From: Candidatus Gastranaerophilales bacterium | GTDB lineage: Bacteria > Cyanobacteriota > Vampirovibrionia > Gastranaerophilales > Gastranaerophilaceae | Direction: 5' to 3' | Length of the DNA: 64,000 nt | NCBI GenBank assembly: GCA_944325635.1 | Contig: CALVBD010000004.1 | Span: 62,001 to 126,000, forward strand | Part shown: in pieces, positions 1 through 7,945 of the stretch | Layout of the letters: the number at the start of each line of letters is the position of its first letter | How positions within the stretch are numbered: the first letter of the stretch is position 1 | Translations under genes and position numbers: made by a program | Notes under the pieces: model-generated | Seen by the model: only the letters and a program-made list of their open reading frames with translations | What the model was told of the DNA's origin: nothing | Databases searched by the model: none

Positions 1-115
1 AAACTGATTGAGACGGATGGCGAAATTCTGTTTTTCAAGCTATGCGGAATCGCAGCAATGTGTGATGCGACGACTGTGCAATTGCGGGTCGCAGCCCGCA
101 ATGACGTGAGTAATT
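1..115. repeat. dispersed intergenic repeat, copy A (cut by window edge)
   Basis: Positions 7-55 match positions 52514-52562 at 46 of 49 bases by eye. The matching text includes ggatggcgaaat and caagctatgcggaatcgcag. Both copies are followed by a small inverted repeat and then 'atgacgt', although the inverted-repeat bases differ. It lies just upstream of an esterase gene and carries no convincing ORF. Confidence 0.75.
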
Positions 116-139
116 AAATCTAATTATATAGGAGGTAAT

Positions 140-1111
140 ATGAGTGAAGCATCTTCGAAATCACCGAATTTAGACAGAGTGTCAAAAGAGTTTATAAATA
201 ATTTAGAAGCCTCAGGCGGCAAACCTTTGTACGAAATGACCGTGGATGACGCAAGGCAATTTCTTGTTGATTTGCAGAGGAAAACCTATAAAGAAATTCC
301 TGCGGAAATCGCGGATATTGATATTTTTACTGAAGCTGCTGGAACTGTCAGCGTAAGGTTAGTCCGTCCGCATGATTCAAACGAAACTTTGCCCGTAATT
401 CTCTATCTTCATGGCGGCGGATGGATTTTGGGTGATAAAGAAACTCATGATATGCTTATAAGAAAGCTTGCCAATTGTACAAATTCGGTCGTTGTGTTTG
501 TGAATTATTCGCGTTCCCCTGAGGCTGTATACCCTATGGCATTAAATCAGGCTTACGGGGTTCTGGAATACTTATATAATAATCCTGAAGAATTTAACAT
601 TGACCCTGACAGAATCGTCATAGCAGGTGACAGCGCCGGCGGGAACCTTGCAACCTCTGTTGCGTTGAAGTCTTTACGTTCGGGCGGTCCCCGAATTCTT
701 TTTCAGGCGCTTTTGTATCCAGTAACAGATGCGAATATGGATAGTGATTCATATAAATTATTTAAAGATGGACCTTGGCTTACAAAAAAATCCATGGAAT
801 GGTTCTGGAATGCCTATTTGCCTGATAAAAGACTTAAAAATGACATATATGTATCACCGCTTCGAGTATGTATAGATGATCTTGCGGGAATGCCGTCAGC
901 TTTAATCATTACCGCGGAAAATGATGTTTTACGTGATGAGGGCGAAGCTTATGCTTCAAAACTTGATGAGGCAGGTGTAAAAACTTCCTGTATAAGAATA
1001 AATATGGCGCATCACGATTTTATGATGCTTAGTTCAATTCAATACAGTGCAGCTGCAAAATCTGCATTCTCGCTTTTGTGTTCTGTTTTGAGAAATAAAT
1101 TGCACGAGTAG
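140..1111 (+). CDS. alpha/beta hydrolase, HSL-type esterase/lipase
   Basis: A 323-residue predicted cytoplasmic carboxylesterase of the hormone-sensitive-lipase (acetyl-hydrolase) group. The oxyanion-hole motif HGGGW starts at residue 91 and the nucleophile elbow GDSAGG puts the serine at 165. A late Asp (near 260, in AENDVLRDEG) and His (near 292, in AHHDF) complete a plausible triad. There is no signal peptide. The ATG is preceded by a strong AGGAGG. It converges with the next gene, leaving only 3 bp between their ends. The substrate is unknown; short acyl esters are typical for the family. Confidence 0.9.
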   Translation: MSEASSKSPNLDRVSKEFINNLEASGGKPLYEMTVDDARQFLVDLQRKTYKEIPAEIADIDIFTEAAGTVSVRLVRPHDSNETLPVILYLHGGGWILGDKETHDMLIRKLANCTNSVVVFVNYSRSPEAVYPMALNQAYGVLEYLYNNPEEFNIDPDRIVIAGDSAGGNLATSVALKSLRSGGPRILFQALLYPVTDANMDSDSYKLFKDGPWLTKKSMEWFWNAYLPDKRLKNDIYVSPLRVCIDDLAGMPSALIITAENDVLRDEGEAYASKLDEAGVKTSCIRINMAHHDFMMLSSIQYSAAAKSAFSLLCSVLRNKLHE

Positions 1112-1114
1112 CAT

Positions 1115-1561
1115 TTAATTTGTCGGGACATATTGTGAAATAATTTCAGCGGCATCGGCGATAATTTGTTCGCAAGGACGGGAGGCGTAATATTCTTCTG
1201 TTCTGTCAGAAGGAACATAATTGTCGTCTGCCAGAGGTCCGAGAAGCTCACGGCAGATTATCGTGCCGTGTTTTTCTTTGAATAAGTTTGCAAGCTCCTG
1301 AATGTGTTTATAATGCTCTGTTTTAATTTCTTTATTGTTCGGTTCTGTATAACCGTATTTCAAGCCAGCTATCATAAACATAGCACTTACAGCTCCGCAG
1401 ACTTCTCTCATTCTGCCCATTCCGCCGCCAAAGGAGGATGATAGTTTCAGCGCAGTATTAAAATCAATTCCGAGTTCTTCTGCAAATGTACAAAAAACGG
1501 ATTGCGCGCAGTTGTAGCCTTCTTTAAAATATTTTCTTGCTTTTTCAGAATATTCGTTCAT
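1115..1561 (-). CDS. C_GCAxxG_C_C family protein
   Basis: A 148-residue protein of the C_GCAxxG_C_C (redox-active cysteine) family. Visible hallmarks are YNCAQSVF near residue 17, FGGGMGRMREVCGAVSAM around residues 44-61, and a late Cys in the RPCEQII segment. In this family the conserved cysteines are thought to bind a metal or cluster, and the biochemical role is not settled. The start codon has no Shine-Dalgarno sequence. Instead TATTAT ends exactly six bases before the ATG, with TTGAAA 17 bp further upstream, so the mRNA is probably leaderless. Confidence 0.8.
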   Translation of the reverse strand: MNEYSEKARKYFKEGYNCAQSVFCTFAEELGIDFNTALKLSSSFGGGMGRMREVCGAVSAMFMIAGLKYGYTEPNNKEIKTEHYKHIQELANLFKEKHGTIICRELLGPLADDNYVPSDRTEEYYASRPCEQIIADAAEIISQYVPTN

Positions 1562-1567
1562 AAATTC

Positions 1568-1596
1568 ATAATACTTTAGATAAAGTGCAATTTCAA
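1568..1596 (-). promoter_or_regulatory. leaderless promoter of the C_GCAxxG gene
   Basis: On the minus strand TTGAAA (1591-1596), a 17-bp spacer and TATTAT (1568-1573) are followed after exactly six bases by the ATG at 1561. Transcription would start at the A of the start codon. No ribosome binding site is present. Confidence 0.6.
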
Positions 1597-1636
1597 TAAA
1601 GGGAAAGGACGGGGAGAGGTTACTGTTAAATCATAA

Positions 1637-1770
1637 GGAACAGTTGTATTTATTTTCTCAACACGCTTCCGCCCTGCTCCCGCTATCGTTTCGAAAACAA
1701 ATACAACTGTTCCAAAAGTTAATACCTCCCTTGTAAGGGAGGTGGCGCGTAAGCGCCGGAGGGTTTTCAT
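1637..1770. repeat. repeat-rich intergenic element with nested hairpins
   Basis: An inverted repeat of 18 bases with one mismatch (1637-1654 against 1696-1713, core GGAACAGTTGTATTT) encloses about 40 bases. It is followed by the perfect palindromes cctcccttgtaagggagg (1725-1742) and ggcgcgtaagcgcc (1744-1757). The style is that of REP/MITE-like intergenic elements. A 75-codon minus-strand ORF across it looks spurious. The rest of the 1562-2078 gap holds the hairpin at 1892-1936 and the inverted-repeat arm at 2012. Confidence 0.6.
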
Positions 1771-1891
1771 GCGAGCGTGCGGCGTAGCTGCGATAGCGAG
1801 CACTAGAGGTTGAAGGCATTGCCTTCAACTATTTCCGTTTGATTTAGCGGCGCGCAGCGACGCTGTAATTTTTACGTGTTTTTCTTTTTCG

Positions 1892-1936
1892 GTTCACTTT
1901 TTCTTTTTTCCTCGTAATAAAAAAGAAAAAGTGAAC
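1892..1936. repeat. long A/T-rich perfect hairpin
   Basis: An 18-bp arm (gttcactttttctttttt) and its exact reverse complement are separated by nine bases. A similar hairpin of different sequence lies on the other side of the transporter gene (3450-3487). It may be a bidirectional terminator or part of a repeat element. Confidence 0.6.
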
Positions 1937-2011
1937 GTATCAGGATATTAAAACTAAAAAAATGTCGGTGCAGGGTTTGGGGCTGCACAAGCCCCATATA
2001 TATAAGGACTA

Positions 2012-2045
2012 GTGCCTTTTACGCACTAGCCTATTTCCTTTAAGG
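2012..2045 (+). repeat. inverted-repeat arm left of transporter gene
   Basis: The arm gtgccttttacgcactagcc...tttcctt recurs in inverted orientation at 3393-3427, immediately after the transporter stop codon. It recurs again in direct orientation, more diverged, at 3511-3540. Arms were matched by eye. Confidence 0.65.
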
Positions 2046-2066
2046 AAATTTTATTTTTGTTCATGA

Positions 2067-2078
2067 TACTATTTTTAT
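2067..2078 (+). promoter_or_regulatory. -10 element placed for leaderless start
   Basis: TACTAT with an upstream TG one base away (extended -10) ends six bases before the ATG at 2079. No Shine-Dalgarno sequence is present. Confidence 0.5.
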
Positions 2079-3395
2079 ATGGATATTATATTTAACCCTG
2101 TAGTTGTATCGGTAATTTTGTTATGCGTGCTTTGTGTATGCAGGATTAATGTTCTGCTTGCAATAATTATTTCAGCAATTGCGGCAGGGCTTATCGGCGG
2201 TTTGCCTATAGAAAAAGTTATGCAGACATTTATCTCAGGCATGGGGGATAATTCGGAAACCGCATTAAGCTACATACTTCTCGGAACCTTTGCCGCGGCA
2301 ATGACGCATACAGGATTGGCAACAATTCTTGCAAAAAAAATTTCAACAGTTATTAAGGATAAAAAGTTTTTACTTCTTGCAATTTTGACAGGGATTGCAA
2401 TTCTTTCACAGAACCTTATACCTGTTCATATTGCGTTTATTCCGATACTTATTCCGCCTTTGTTGCATGTTATGAATAAGCTGAAACTTGATAGACGCGC
2501 GGTTGCGTGTTCTCTTGCGTTCGGGTTAAAAGCTCCTTATATTGCAATACCTGCAGGGTTCGGTTTGATTTTCCAGGGTTTAATTGCGGAAAATATGACA
2601 GTCAACGGAATGACTGTTTTAAAAAATGATGTTTGGAAAGCCAACTGGATTTTAGGACTCGGTATGCTTGCGGGTCTTCTGGTTGCAATTCTTATTTCCT
2701 ATCGCAAACCTCGTGAATATAACGACATTAAGCCTGTTGAAAATGAACTTGAAAAAGAGGATGCTGAGGCTTTAAAATTAAATAAAAACCACTATATTAC
2801 GCTTATTGGCGCATTTGCAACATTAATCGTCCAGCTTTTGACAAAATCTCTGCCGCTTGGTGCACTTGTCGGGCTTGGAATTGTATTTGGCGGAGGTGCT
2901 GTAAGCCATAGGAAGATGGATAATCTTATAAATGAAGGTATAGGATTAATGGGGTATGTTGCTTTTGTAATGCTTGTTGCGGCAGGTTTTGCAATGGTTT
3001 TGAAGTCAACCGGCGGAATTGATACCCTTGTTCATGCAATTCTTCCTTTTATGCAAAACAGCAGACTGCTTGCAGTAAGCTTAATGCTTTTTATAGGATT
3101 ATTTATCACGATGGGAATAGGAACCTCTTTCGGAACAATTCCTATACTTGCGGTTTTGTTTATCCCTGTATGTGCACATTTAGGGCTTTCTGTACCTGCG
3201 AGCGTTGTAATATTATCTTCTGCAGCAGCATTAGGAGATGCGGGTTCTCCTGCATCTGATACAACCCTTGGCCCTACCGCAGGCTTAAACGCTGATGGTC
3301 AGCATAACCATATTAAAGATACCTGTATTCCTACCTTTTTACATTTTAATATTCCGCTCATAATCTTTGCAATACTTGCCGCGTATTTGTTCTAA
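2079..3395 (+). CDS. Na+/H+ antiporter-family / YuiF-like membrane transporter
   Basis: A 438-residue polytopic inner-membrane protein of the ion-transporter superfamily, with about ten or more hydrophobic segments across its length. The C-terminal motif LGDAGSPASDTTLGPTAG (near residues 387-404) is typical of proteins annotated as Na+/H+ antiporter family or YuiF-like amino-acid transporters. The actual substrate cannot be read from sequence. It is a single-gene unit. Its start follows TACTAT by six bases with no Shine-Dalgarno, so the transcript is probably leaderless. Related repeats lie directly on both sides of it. Confidence 0.8.
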   Translation: MDIIFNPVVVSVILLCVLCVCRINVLLAIIISAIAAGLIGGLPIEKVMQTFISGMGDNSETALSYILLGTFAAAMTHTGLATILAKKISTVIKDKKFLLLAILTGIAILSQNLIPVHIAFIPILIPPLLHVMNKLKLDRRAVACSLAFGLKAPYIAIPAGFGLIFQGLIAENMTVNGMTVLKNDVWKANWILGLGMLAGLLVAILISYRKPREYNDIKPVENELEKEDAEALKLNKNHYITLIGAFATLIVQLLTKSLPLGALVGLGIVFGGGAVSHRKMDNLINEGIGLMGYVAFVMLVAAGFAMVLKSTGGIDTLVHAILPFMQNSRLLAVSLMLFIGLFITMGIGTSFGTIPILAVLFIPVCAHLGLSVPASVVILSSAAALGDAGSPASDTTLGPTAGLNADGQHNHIKDTCIPTFLHFNIPLIIFAILAAYLF

Positions 3396-3427
3396 GGTAA
3401 GGGAATAGGCTTGTACGTAAAAGGCAC
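3393..3427 (-). repeat. inverted-repeat arm right of transporter gene
   Basis: It reads taagggaataggcttgtacg then taaaaggcac. This is the reverse complement of the left arm at 2012-2045 with a few mismatches. It overlaps the last bases of the transporter stop codon. Confidence 0.65.
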
Positions 3428-3449
3428 AAATTTATTTCTTTATATGTTC

Positions 3450-3487
3450 ATTTCTTTTCTTTTGCATCGCAACAAAAGAAAAGAAAT
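3450..3487. repeat. A/T-rich hairpin
   Basis: The arms atttcttttctttt and aaaagaaaagaaat are separated by ten bases (gcatcgcaac). It sits between the two right-hand repeat copies (3393 and 3511) and could end transcription from either side. Confidence 0.55.
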
Positions 3488-3510
3488 AGATTTAATAAGG
3501 AAATATGATA

Positions 3511-3540
3511 GCACCTTTTAAGTACTGGTCTGTTTCCTTA
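3511..3540 (+). repeat. third copy of the transporter-flanking repeat
   Basis: It reads gcaccttttaagtactggtc then tgtttcctta, in the same orientation as the copy at 2012-2045 but with several differences. It lies 15 bases from the stop codon of the next minus-strand gene. Confidence 0.55.
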
Positions 3541-3554
3541 ATTTCATGTAACTT

Positions 3555-3815
3555 TTATATAATTTCCAGATTTGCTGTTGTATATCCCGAGATTAAATTT
3601 TTTATCCCTTCTGTATGAACTTTACATTTTAGTTTTCCGTCGGGGTATTTGTTGTAATGCATAGCTGATGATACAAGGATTACCCTCGAGGCGTCAAAAA
3701 TATTCAAAGATGAAATATCCAGACCCATTTCCTTGCAGTCGGATTCTTCTATATATTTTTCGACACGTTGTAAAATTTCCGCTGAATTATTCTTATCAAA
3801 ACTTATGAATTTCAT
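3555..3815 (-). CDS. small STAS-like domain protein
   Basis: An 86-residue soluble protein starting MKFISFDKNN. The pattern GLDISSLNIFDASRVILVSSAMHY resembles the core of STAS/anti-sigma-antagonist domains (strand, 'D-S', helix), but the match is loose. I chose the internal ATG at 3815 because the longer reading from 3905 would run over the kdsD promoter. It is divergent from kdsD. Its function is unknown; a role in partner-switching regulation would be only a guess. Confidence 0.55.
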   Translation of the reverse strand: MKFISFDKNNSAEILQRVEKYIEESDCKEMGLDISSLNIFDASRVILVSSAMHYNKYPDGKLKCKVHTEGIKNLISGYTTANLEII

Positions 3816-3854
3816 AACTTTTCCGTCGGCGTAATGATAAGAAAATTTAACGTT

Positions 3855-3885
3855 TTGACTGCAATTCCTACTTTTGGTGTATAAT
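3855..3885 (+). promoter_or_regulatory. promoter of the kdsD operon
   Basis: TTGACT (3855-3860) and TATAAT (3880-3885) with a 19-bp spacer. They lie about 50 bp upstream of kdsD, which has its own GAGGTG ribosome binding site. Confidence 0.5.
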
Positions 3886-3935
3886 AATTTTGTGCGTCGC
3901 ATCAAATCGACAAAATAAGAATATGAGGTGGAAAT

Positions 3936-4907
3936 ATGATGACTGCAACTAGTATTAATGAGCTGGCAAAAGAAGTTTTTGATATTGAGGCAAAGTCAAT
4001 TCTCCGATTGAAAGATAATATCGGTGAAAATTTCGATAAAGCTATTGAAATTTTATACAATTGCAAAGGCCGCGTAATTGTGACCGGCATGGGAAAATCA
4101 GGGCTTATCGGTAAAAAAATTGCAGCAACTTTATCTTCAACAGGTACTCCTTCATATTTTCTCCATCCGGCTGAAAGCACTCACGGGGACAGCGGTATTA
4201 TTACAAAACAGGACGTAGTTATCGCAATTTCCAATAGCGGCGAAACTCAGGAATTATTAAATCTGTTGCCTATTATAAAAAGGTTCGGAGTCTTGATGAT
4301 AGGTATGACAGGTAAAATGGGATCAACTCTTGCGCAAGCTTCTGATGTTGTTCTGGATATTTCAGTTGAAAGAGAAGCATGTCCTTTGAATAAAGCCCCT
4401 ACCGCTTCCACTACAGCAACTCTTGCTATGGGCGACGCGTTGGCGGTTTGTCTGCTTGAAAAACGCGGATTTACGGAAGAAGATTTCCTTATTTTCCACC
4501 CGTCAGGCGCGCTCGGCAAAGGCTTCTTATATAAAGTTTCGGATTTGATGAAAACAGAAGATTTACCGGTTGCCTCAGAAAACGACAGCTTTAATAAAGT
4601 TGTTGAAATTATTACCGAACATAAACTCGGTATGGCAATGATTTTGAATTCAAAAGGAGAACTATCCGGCGTCCTCACAGACGGCGACATCAGAAGAACT
4701 CTTATGAAATACGGCAATACTTCAAATCTTATTATAAAAGATGTTATGACAGCGGAACCTAAACGGATTAACCCGACAGCATACGGCGCCAGCGCTCTTC
4801 ATCTTATGGAAAAATATTCCATCACAGCTCTTGCGGTAGTTGATGAAAACAACAAACCTGTCGGCGTAATCCACATCCATGATTTACTGAAAGCAGGTGT
4901 TGCATAA
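3936..4907 (+). CDS. kdsD: arabinose-5-phosphate isomerase KdsD
   Basis: A 323-residue cytoplasmic enzyme converting ribulose-5-phosphate to arabinose-5-phosphate, the first step toward Kdo for lipopolysaccharide. An N-terminal SIS domain carries TGMGKSGLIGKKIA, the HPAESTHGD segment and AISNSGET. Two CBS domains follow (about 205-320). The length is normal. It is first in a run with kdsC (one-base overlap), a queD-like gene and uppP. The ribosome binding site is GAGGTGG. The SIS-CBS-CBS order separates it from plain SIS isomerases. Confidence 0.93.
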   Translation: MMTATSINELAKEVFDIEAKSILRLKDNIGENFDKAIEILYNCKGRVIVTGMGKSGLIGKKIAATLSSTGTPSYFLHPAESTHGDSGIITKQDVVIAISNSGETQELLNLLPIIKRFGVLMIGMTGKMGSTLAQASDVVLDISVEREACPLNKAPTASTTATLAMGDALAVCLLEKRGFTEEDFLIFHPSGALGKGFLYKVSDLMKTEDLPVASENDSFNKVVEIITEHKLGMAMILNSKGELSGVLTDGDIRRTLMKYGNTSNLIIKDVMTAEPKRINPTAYGASALHLMEKYSITALAVVDENNKPVGVIHIHDLLKAGVA

Positions 4908-5377
4908 TGAGTATAAAATTAGCAGCTTTTGATGTGGATGGCGTTATGACTGACGGAAGTATTACCTACGACAGCAACGGGAATGAATTAAAAACATTTA
5001 ATGCCAAAGACGGGCACGGGCTTGCCGCTCTTCATAAAGAAGGAATAATAACTGCAATTATAACAGGAAGAACAAGCGAAGCCGTCACACGCCGCGCTAA
5101 AGATGTTCATATAACGGAAGTTTATCAGGGGGTGAAAGACAAAGCCGCAGTTCTCGATGAACTTTTACAAAAATATGAACTTACTCCCGCAGAAGCCGCC
5201 TATATGGGAGATGATATTCCTGATATCTGCGTGTTAGAAAAAGTAGAACTCGCCGGCTGCCCGAAAGACGCTGTTCAGGAAGTTAAAGATGTTGCAAATT
5301 TTGAATCAGAAAAAAACGGCGGCTGTGGCGCTGTCCGTGAATTCTGCGATTGTATTTTGAATTTAAACCGTAATTAA
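4907..5377 (+). CDS. kdsC: Kdo-8-phosphate phosphatase KdsC
   Basis: A 156-residue HAD-family phosphatase that removes phosphate from Kdo-8-P. The nucleophile motif FDVDGVMTDGS is near residue 8. The threonine motif is in ITGRTSEAV. GDDIPDICVLE near residue 103 is the acidic motif typical of cap-less KdsC (C0 subfamily). Its ATG overlaps the kdsD stop (TAATG), indicating coupled translation. Its presence beside kdsD supports an outer membrane with Kdo-containing glycolipid. Confidence 0.92.
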   Translation: MSIKLAAFDVDGVMTDGSITYDSNGNELKTFNAKDGHGLAALHKEGIITAIITGRTSEAVTRRAKDVHITEVYQGVKDKAAVLDELLQKYELTPAEAAYMGDDIPDICVLEKVELAGCPKDAVQEVKDVANFESEKNGGCGAVREFCDCILNLNRN

Positions 5378-5392
5378 GGAGAGATTTTAACT

Positions 5393-5755
5393 ATGTACGA
5401 AATAAAAACACAGGCATTTTTTTCAGCAGCACATCACCTGCTAAACTACGAGGGTGAATGCGAAAACCAGCACGGTCATAACTGGATGGTAGAAGCTTTT
5501 GTTAAAGGTGAAACCCTTGATAAAAGCAATATTCTAATTGATTATAAGGTTTTAAAGCGTGAATTGAATGCAGTTCTGGATTTGCTTGATCATAAAGATA
5601 TAAACGAACTTCCGGAATTCAAAGGCGAAAGCCCTTCAAGCGAAATGATTGCCGCATTTATTTATAACAAATTAAAAGAAAAAATTGTATTGCTCAGCAA
5701 GATTACTGTATGGGAAACCCAGACATCATGCTGCAGTTATTTTGAAGAGGACTAG
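5393..5755 (+). CDS. 6-pyruvoyl-tetrahydropterin synthase / QueD family
   Basis: A 120-residue protein of the PTPS/QueD family. The zinc histidines are in AAHHL and QHGHNW. The Cys just before HGH (GECENQ) fits the catalytic cysteine. DHKDIN and the late WETQTS segment are also typical. In most bacteria this protein makes 6-carboxy-tetrahydropterin for queuosine. No other que gene is in the window, so a different pterin role cannot be excluded. It lies 15 bp after kdsC with a GGAGAG ribosome binding site. Confidence 0.85.
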   Translation: MYEIKTQAFFSAAHHLLNYEGECENQHGHNWMVEAFVKGETLDKSNILIDYKVLKRELNAVLDLLDHKDINELPEFKGESPSSEMIAAFIYNKLKEKIVLLSKITVWETQTSCCSYFEED

Positions 5756-5779
5756 TAGATATAAAAGCGAGAAAATAAA

Positions 5780-6625
5780 ATGAATCTTATTCAAGCAATA
5801 TTAATGGGAATAGTACAGGGACTCAGTGAATTTCTACCGATATCAAGTTCCGCGCATCTGGTATTTACCTCAAATTTTTATAAAGTATTTTCAGGAATTC
5901 CGATACATGAACAATCAACACAGGAAATCTTTTTTGATATTATGGTTCATCTCGGAACCCTTGTTGCGGTCATGATTTTCTTTAGAAAAGATATTATAAA
6001 AATCTGCCGCGCGATGGTTCTGGCATGCCGTAATAAAAACTGGTCTGATAATGAGGCAAAACTCGGACTTTATATAATCTTAGGTACTTTTTTAACTGTG
6101 CTTGTGGCATTCCCTTTGCATGTTGTTGCGGAAAAACTTGTATTTTCACCAGCAATTGTAGGCGGTCTGCTTTTTATAACCGGGTTTGTGCTTCTCTATA
6201 GCGAATATATTTCAACCCATGTGGCTGCAAAAAAGAATTCCGTTGATTTAAAAACGTCAATACTTATTGGTTTAGCGCAGGGAATTGCGGCACTTCCTGG
6301 TTTCTCGCGTTCCGGCTGGACAATTGCAACCGGGCTTTTTGCAGGTCTTGATAGAACAACTGCCGCAAGATATTCTTTTCTTCTAAGTATTCCTATAATC
6401 ATTGGGTCTTCTATGGTTTACCCTTTTATAAAAATAGATTTGCATGAGGCTCTTACTTTCAATTGGAATGCAATACTCTGGGGCACAGTTGTTTCAGGCA
6501 TTGTCGGGTATCTGTGTATAAAATATTTTATGAAGTTTATATCTAAATTTTCACTTGCATTTTTCGGATATTACTGTATTTTAGCAGGGATTATGACTGC
6601 GGTATTTTTCTCAATATACAAATAA
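5780..6625 (+). CDS. uppP: undecaprenyl-diphosphatase UppP/BacA
   Basis: A 281-residue polytopic membrane enzyme recycling undecaprenyl diphosphate to the monophosphate carrier used in peptidoglycan and glycan synthesis. Both signature motifs are intact: GLSEFLPISSSAHL near residue 14 and LPGFSRSGWTIATG near residue 172. It is the last gene of the kdsD run. The 280-bp gap after it contains a TTCACTATTCAC-type simple repeat. Confidence 0.93.
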   Translation: MNLIQAILMGIVQGLSEFLPISSSAHLVFTSNFYKVFSGIPIHEQSTQEIFFDIMVHLGTLVAVMIFFRKDIIKICRAMVLACRNKNWSDNEAKLGLYIILGTFLTVLVAFPLHVVAEKLVFSPAIVGGLLFITGFVLLYSEYISTHVAAKKNSVDLKTSILIGLAQGIAALPGFSRSGWTIATGLFAGLDRTTAARYSFLLSIPIIIGSSMVYPFIKIDLHEALTFNWNAILWGTVVSGIVGYLCIKYFMKFISKFSLAFFGYYCILAGIMTAVFFSIYK

Positions 6626-6674
6626 TTGAACGGATGAATTGTTTTTAAAAGGTATTATAATTATTGTAGAACTA

Positions 6675-6704
6675 TTCACCACTCACTATTCTCTATTCAC
6701 TTTT
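6675..6704. repeat. short imperfect tandem repeat (attcac/actcact type)
   Basis: An imperfect array of attcac-like units. It closely resembles 52711-52740 and is preceded in both places by 'gaac', so it belongs to a dispersed intergenic family. No gene is visible in 6626-6906. Confidence 0.5.
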
Positions 6705-6906
6705 GCTGCTTAGTAAAACTTTCTCTTGTAATTCTATTTGTTTTTGGTAAAATTAAGCATGTCAATAATCTGCTTTTTAGAGTTTTCTTTTGGGATAATC
6801 TTTTAATTTACAGTTATGTAAAAAAATGTAAACTAAAAAATCCTAAGTGGCAAAAAAAAGTTTTGACAGGTCTTAAAATACCAGACTTATTGTGTGTGGA
6901 GAAAAA

Positions 6907-7944
6907 ATGATTTTACCGATTACAAATCGACATAGCAGCTTAAATTTTTCTGCGAACAATCACAAAGATGATCAGAGCGAGGAAAATAAGCTTCCTTATA
7001 CCCACGATACTGTCTTGAAAAATACCTTTTCAAACCGCATGCGTATTGGGGTTGATAAGCTTACAAATGCATTGACAGTTTATCCGGCAAAAGGTTTAAA
7101 CGGCAGCAAAAACGCTAATTTTTATGAATTTTTGACAATGGGCATGGTTCCGTATTTAGTAGGCAGCGCCATGCTGATTGCAGTGTTTAACTCAAATAAG
7201 ACATATTTACCTTTTGATAAGTCGCACGCAGCAAGTCTGGGCAGACGTCTCGGTCTCGGTGTCGTATTTTATGCACTGGCAAAGAGTGCTTCAAAACTTT
7301 TAGTTACACAGCCTGTAAAATGGCTTACCGGAGTGGATACAGATCAACCTTACGCAAAGGTACAGTATGAACTTCCGGAAAATATTAACGATACAGATAT
7401 CACAAGTATTGAATATCATAAAGTCCCTGAAAGTTGTGAATTTATTCGCTGGGATTTAATGTACGGTCCTGAAGATAATGCAAAAACACGCAATGAGCCT
7501 TATGATAAAATTGCGAAAAAACTTGGATTAGGCACAAATCTTAATGACTCTGATCAGGAAGCAAAACCTCGTATCAGAGAAATCGTTATTAAATCAGCAA
7601 CAGCAAAAAATATAGTATCCTATTTGTGGGCAGCAACCGCTGTCGGTATTGCAATTCAGGAATGCTGGGATAAGTTCTTCCAGGTCGGAACCTGGAAATT
7701 CTGGAATGGTAAACAGTTTGCAAAAACAGTTACAACTTTTGTAAAAACATTAGGTGAAAGTATAAAAGATTTTTATAAAGGCGGTAAAAACGGAATGAGC
7801 CGCTATGCAGGTAAAGCTTTGCTTGGAGCAGCCGTTCTCGGTACCGTGATGGGTGTGGCAAATACAATGACAAGTTCTCAAAAACCGTCAAAATTAGATT
7901 CGGCGGATATTATTGAAAAGTCAAGAAAGTATGTGGTGAACTAA
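6907..7944 (+). CDS. unknown membrane-associated protein, first gene of GH13 operon
   Basis: A 345-residue protein I do not recognise. The ATG at 6907 is chosen over an upstream GTG because GGAG lies five bases before it. Hydrophobic segments occur near residues 78-97, 110-125 and 237-255, with a small Gly/Ala-rich hydrophobic stretch near the C-terminus. The middle contains a block (PVKWLTGVDTDQPY ... FIRWDLMYG ... KKLGL) that recurs in the next gene. There is no signal peptide. It lies one base upstream of that gene. Confidence 0.8.
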   Translation: MILPITNRHSSLNFSANNHKDDQSEENKLPYTHDTVLKNTFSNRMRIGVDKLTNALTVYPAKGLNGSKNANFYEFLTMGMVPYLVGSAMLIAVFNSNKTYLPFDKSHAASLGRRLGLGVVFYALAKSASKLLVTQPVKWLTGVDTDQPYAKVQYELPENINDTDITSIEYHKVPESCEFIRWDLMYGPEDNAKTRNEPYDKIAKKLGLGTNLNDSDQEAKPRIREIVIKSATAKNIVSYLWAATAVGIAIQECWDKFFQVGTWKFWNGKQFAKTVTTFVKTLGESIKDFYKGGKNGMSRYAGKALLGAAVLGTVMGVANTMTSSQKPSKLDSADIIEKSRKYVVN

Positions 7945-7945
7945 T

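Noticed and set aside
1131-1149. TTGTGAAATAATTTCA considered as a Rex operator
   Set aside because: It lies inside the coding end of the C_GCAxxG gene, not near a promoter, and the second half-site is incomplete.
1576-1803. 75-codon minus-strand ORF
   Set aside because: It lies within palindromic repeats, has no ribosome binding site, and its translation looks like no protein.
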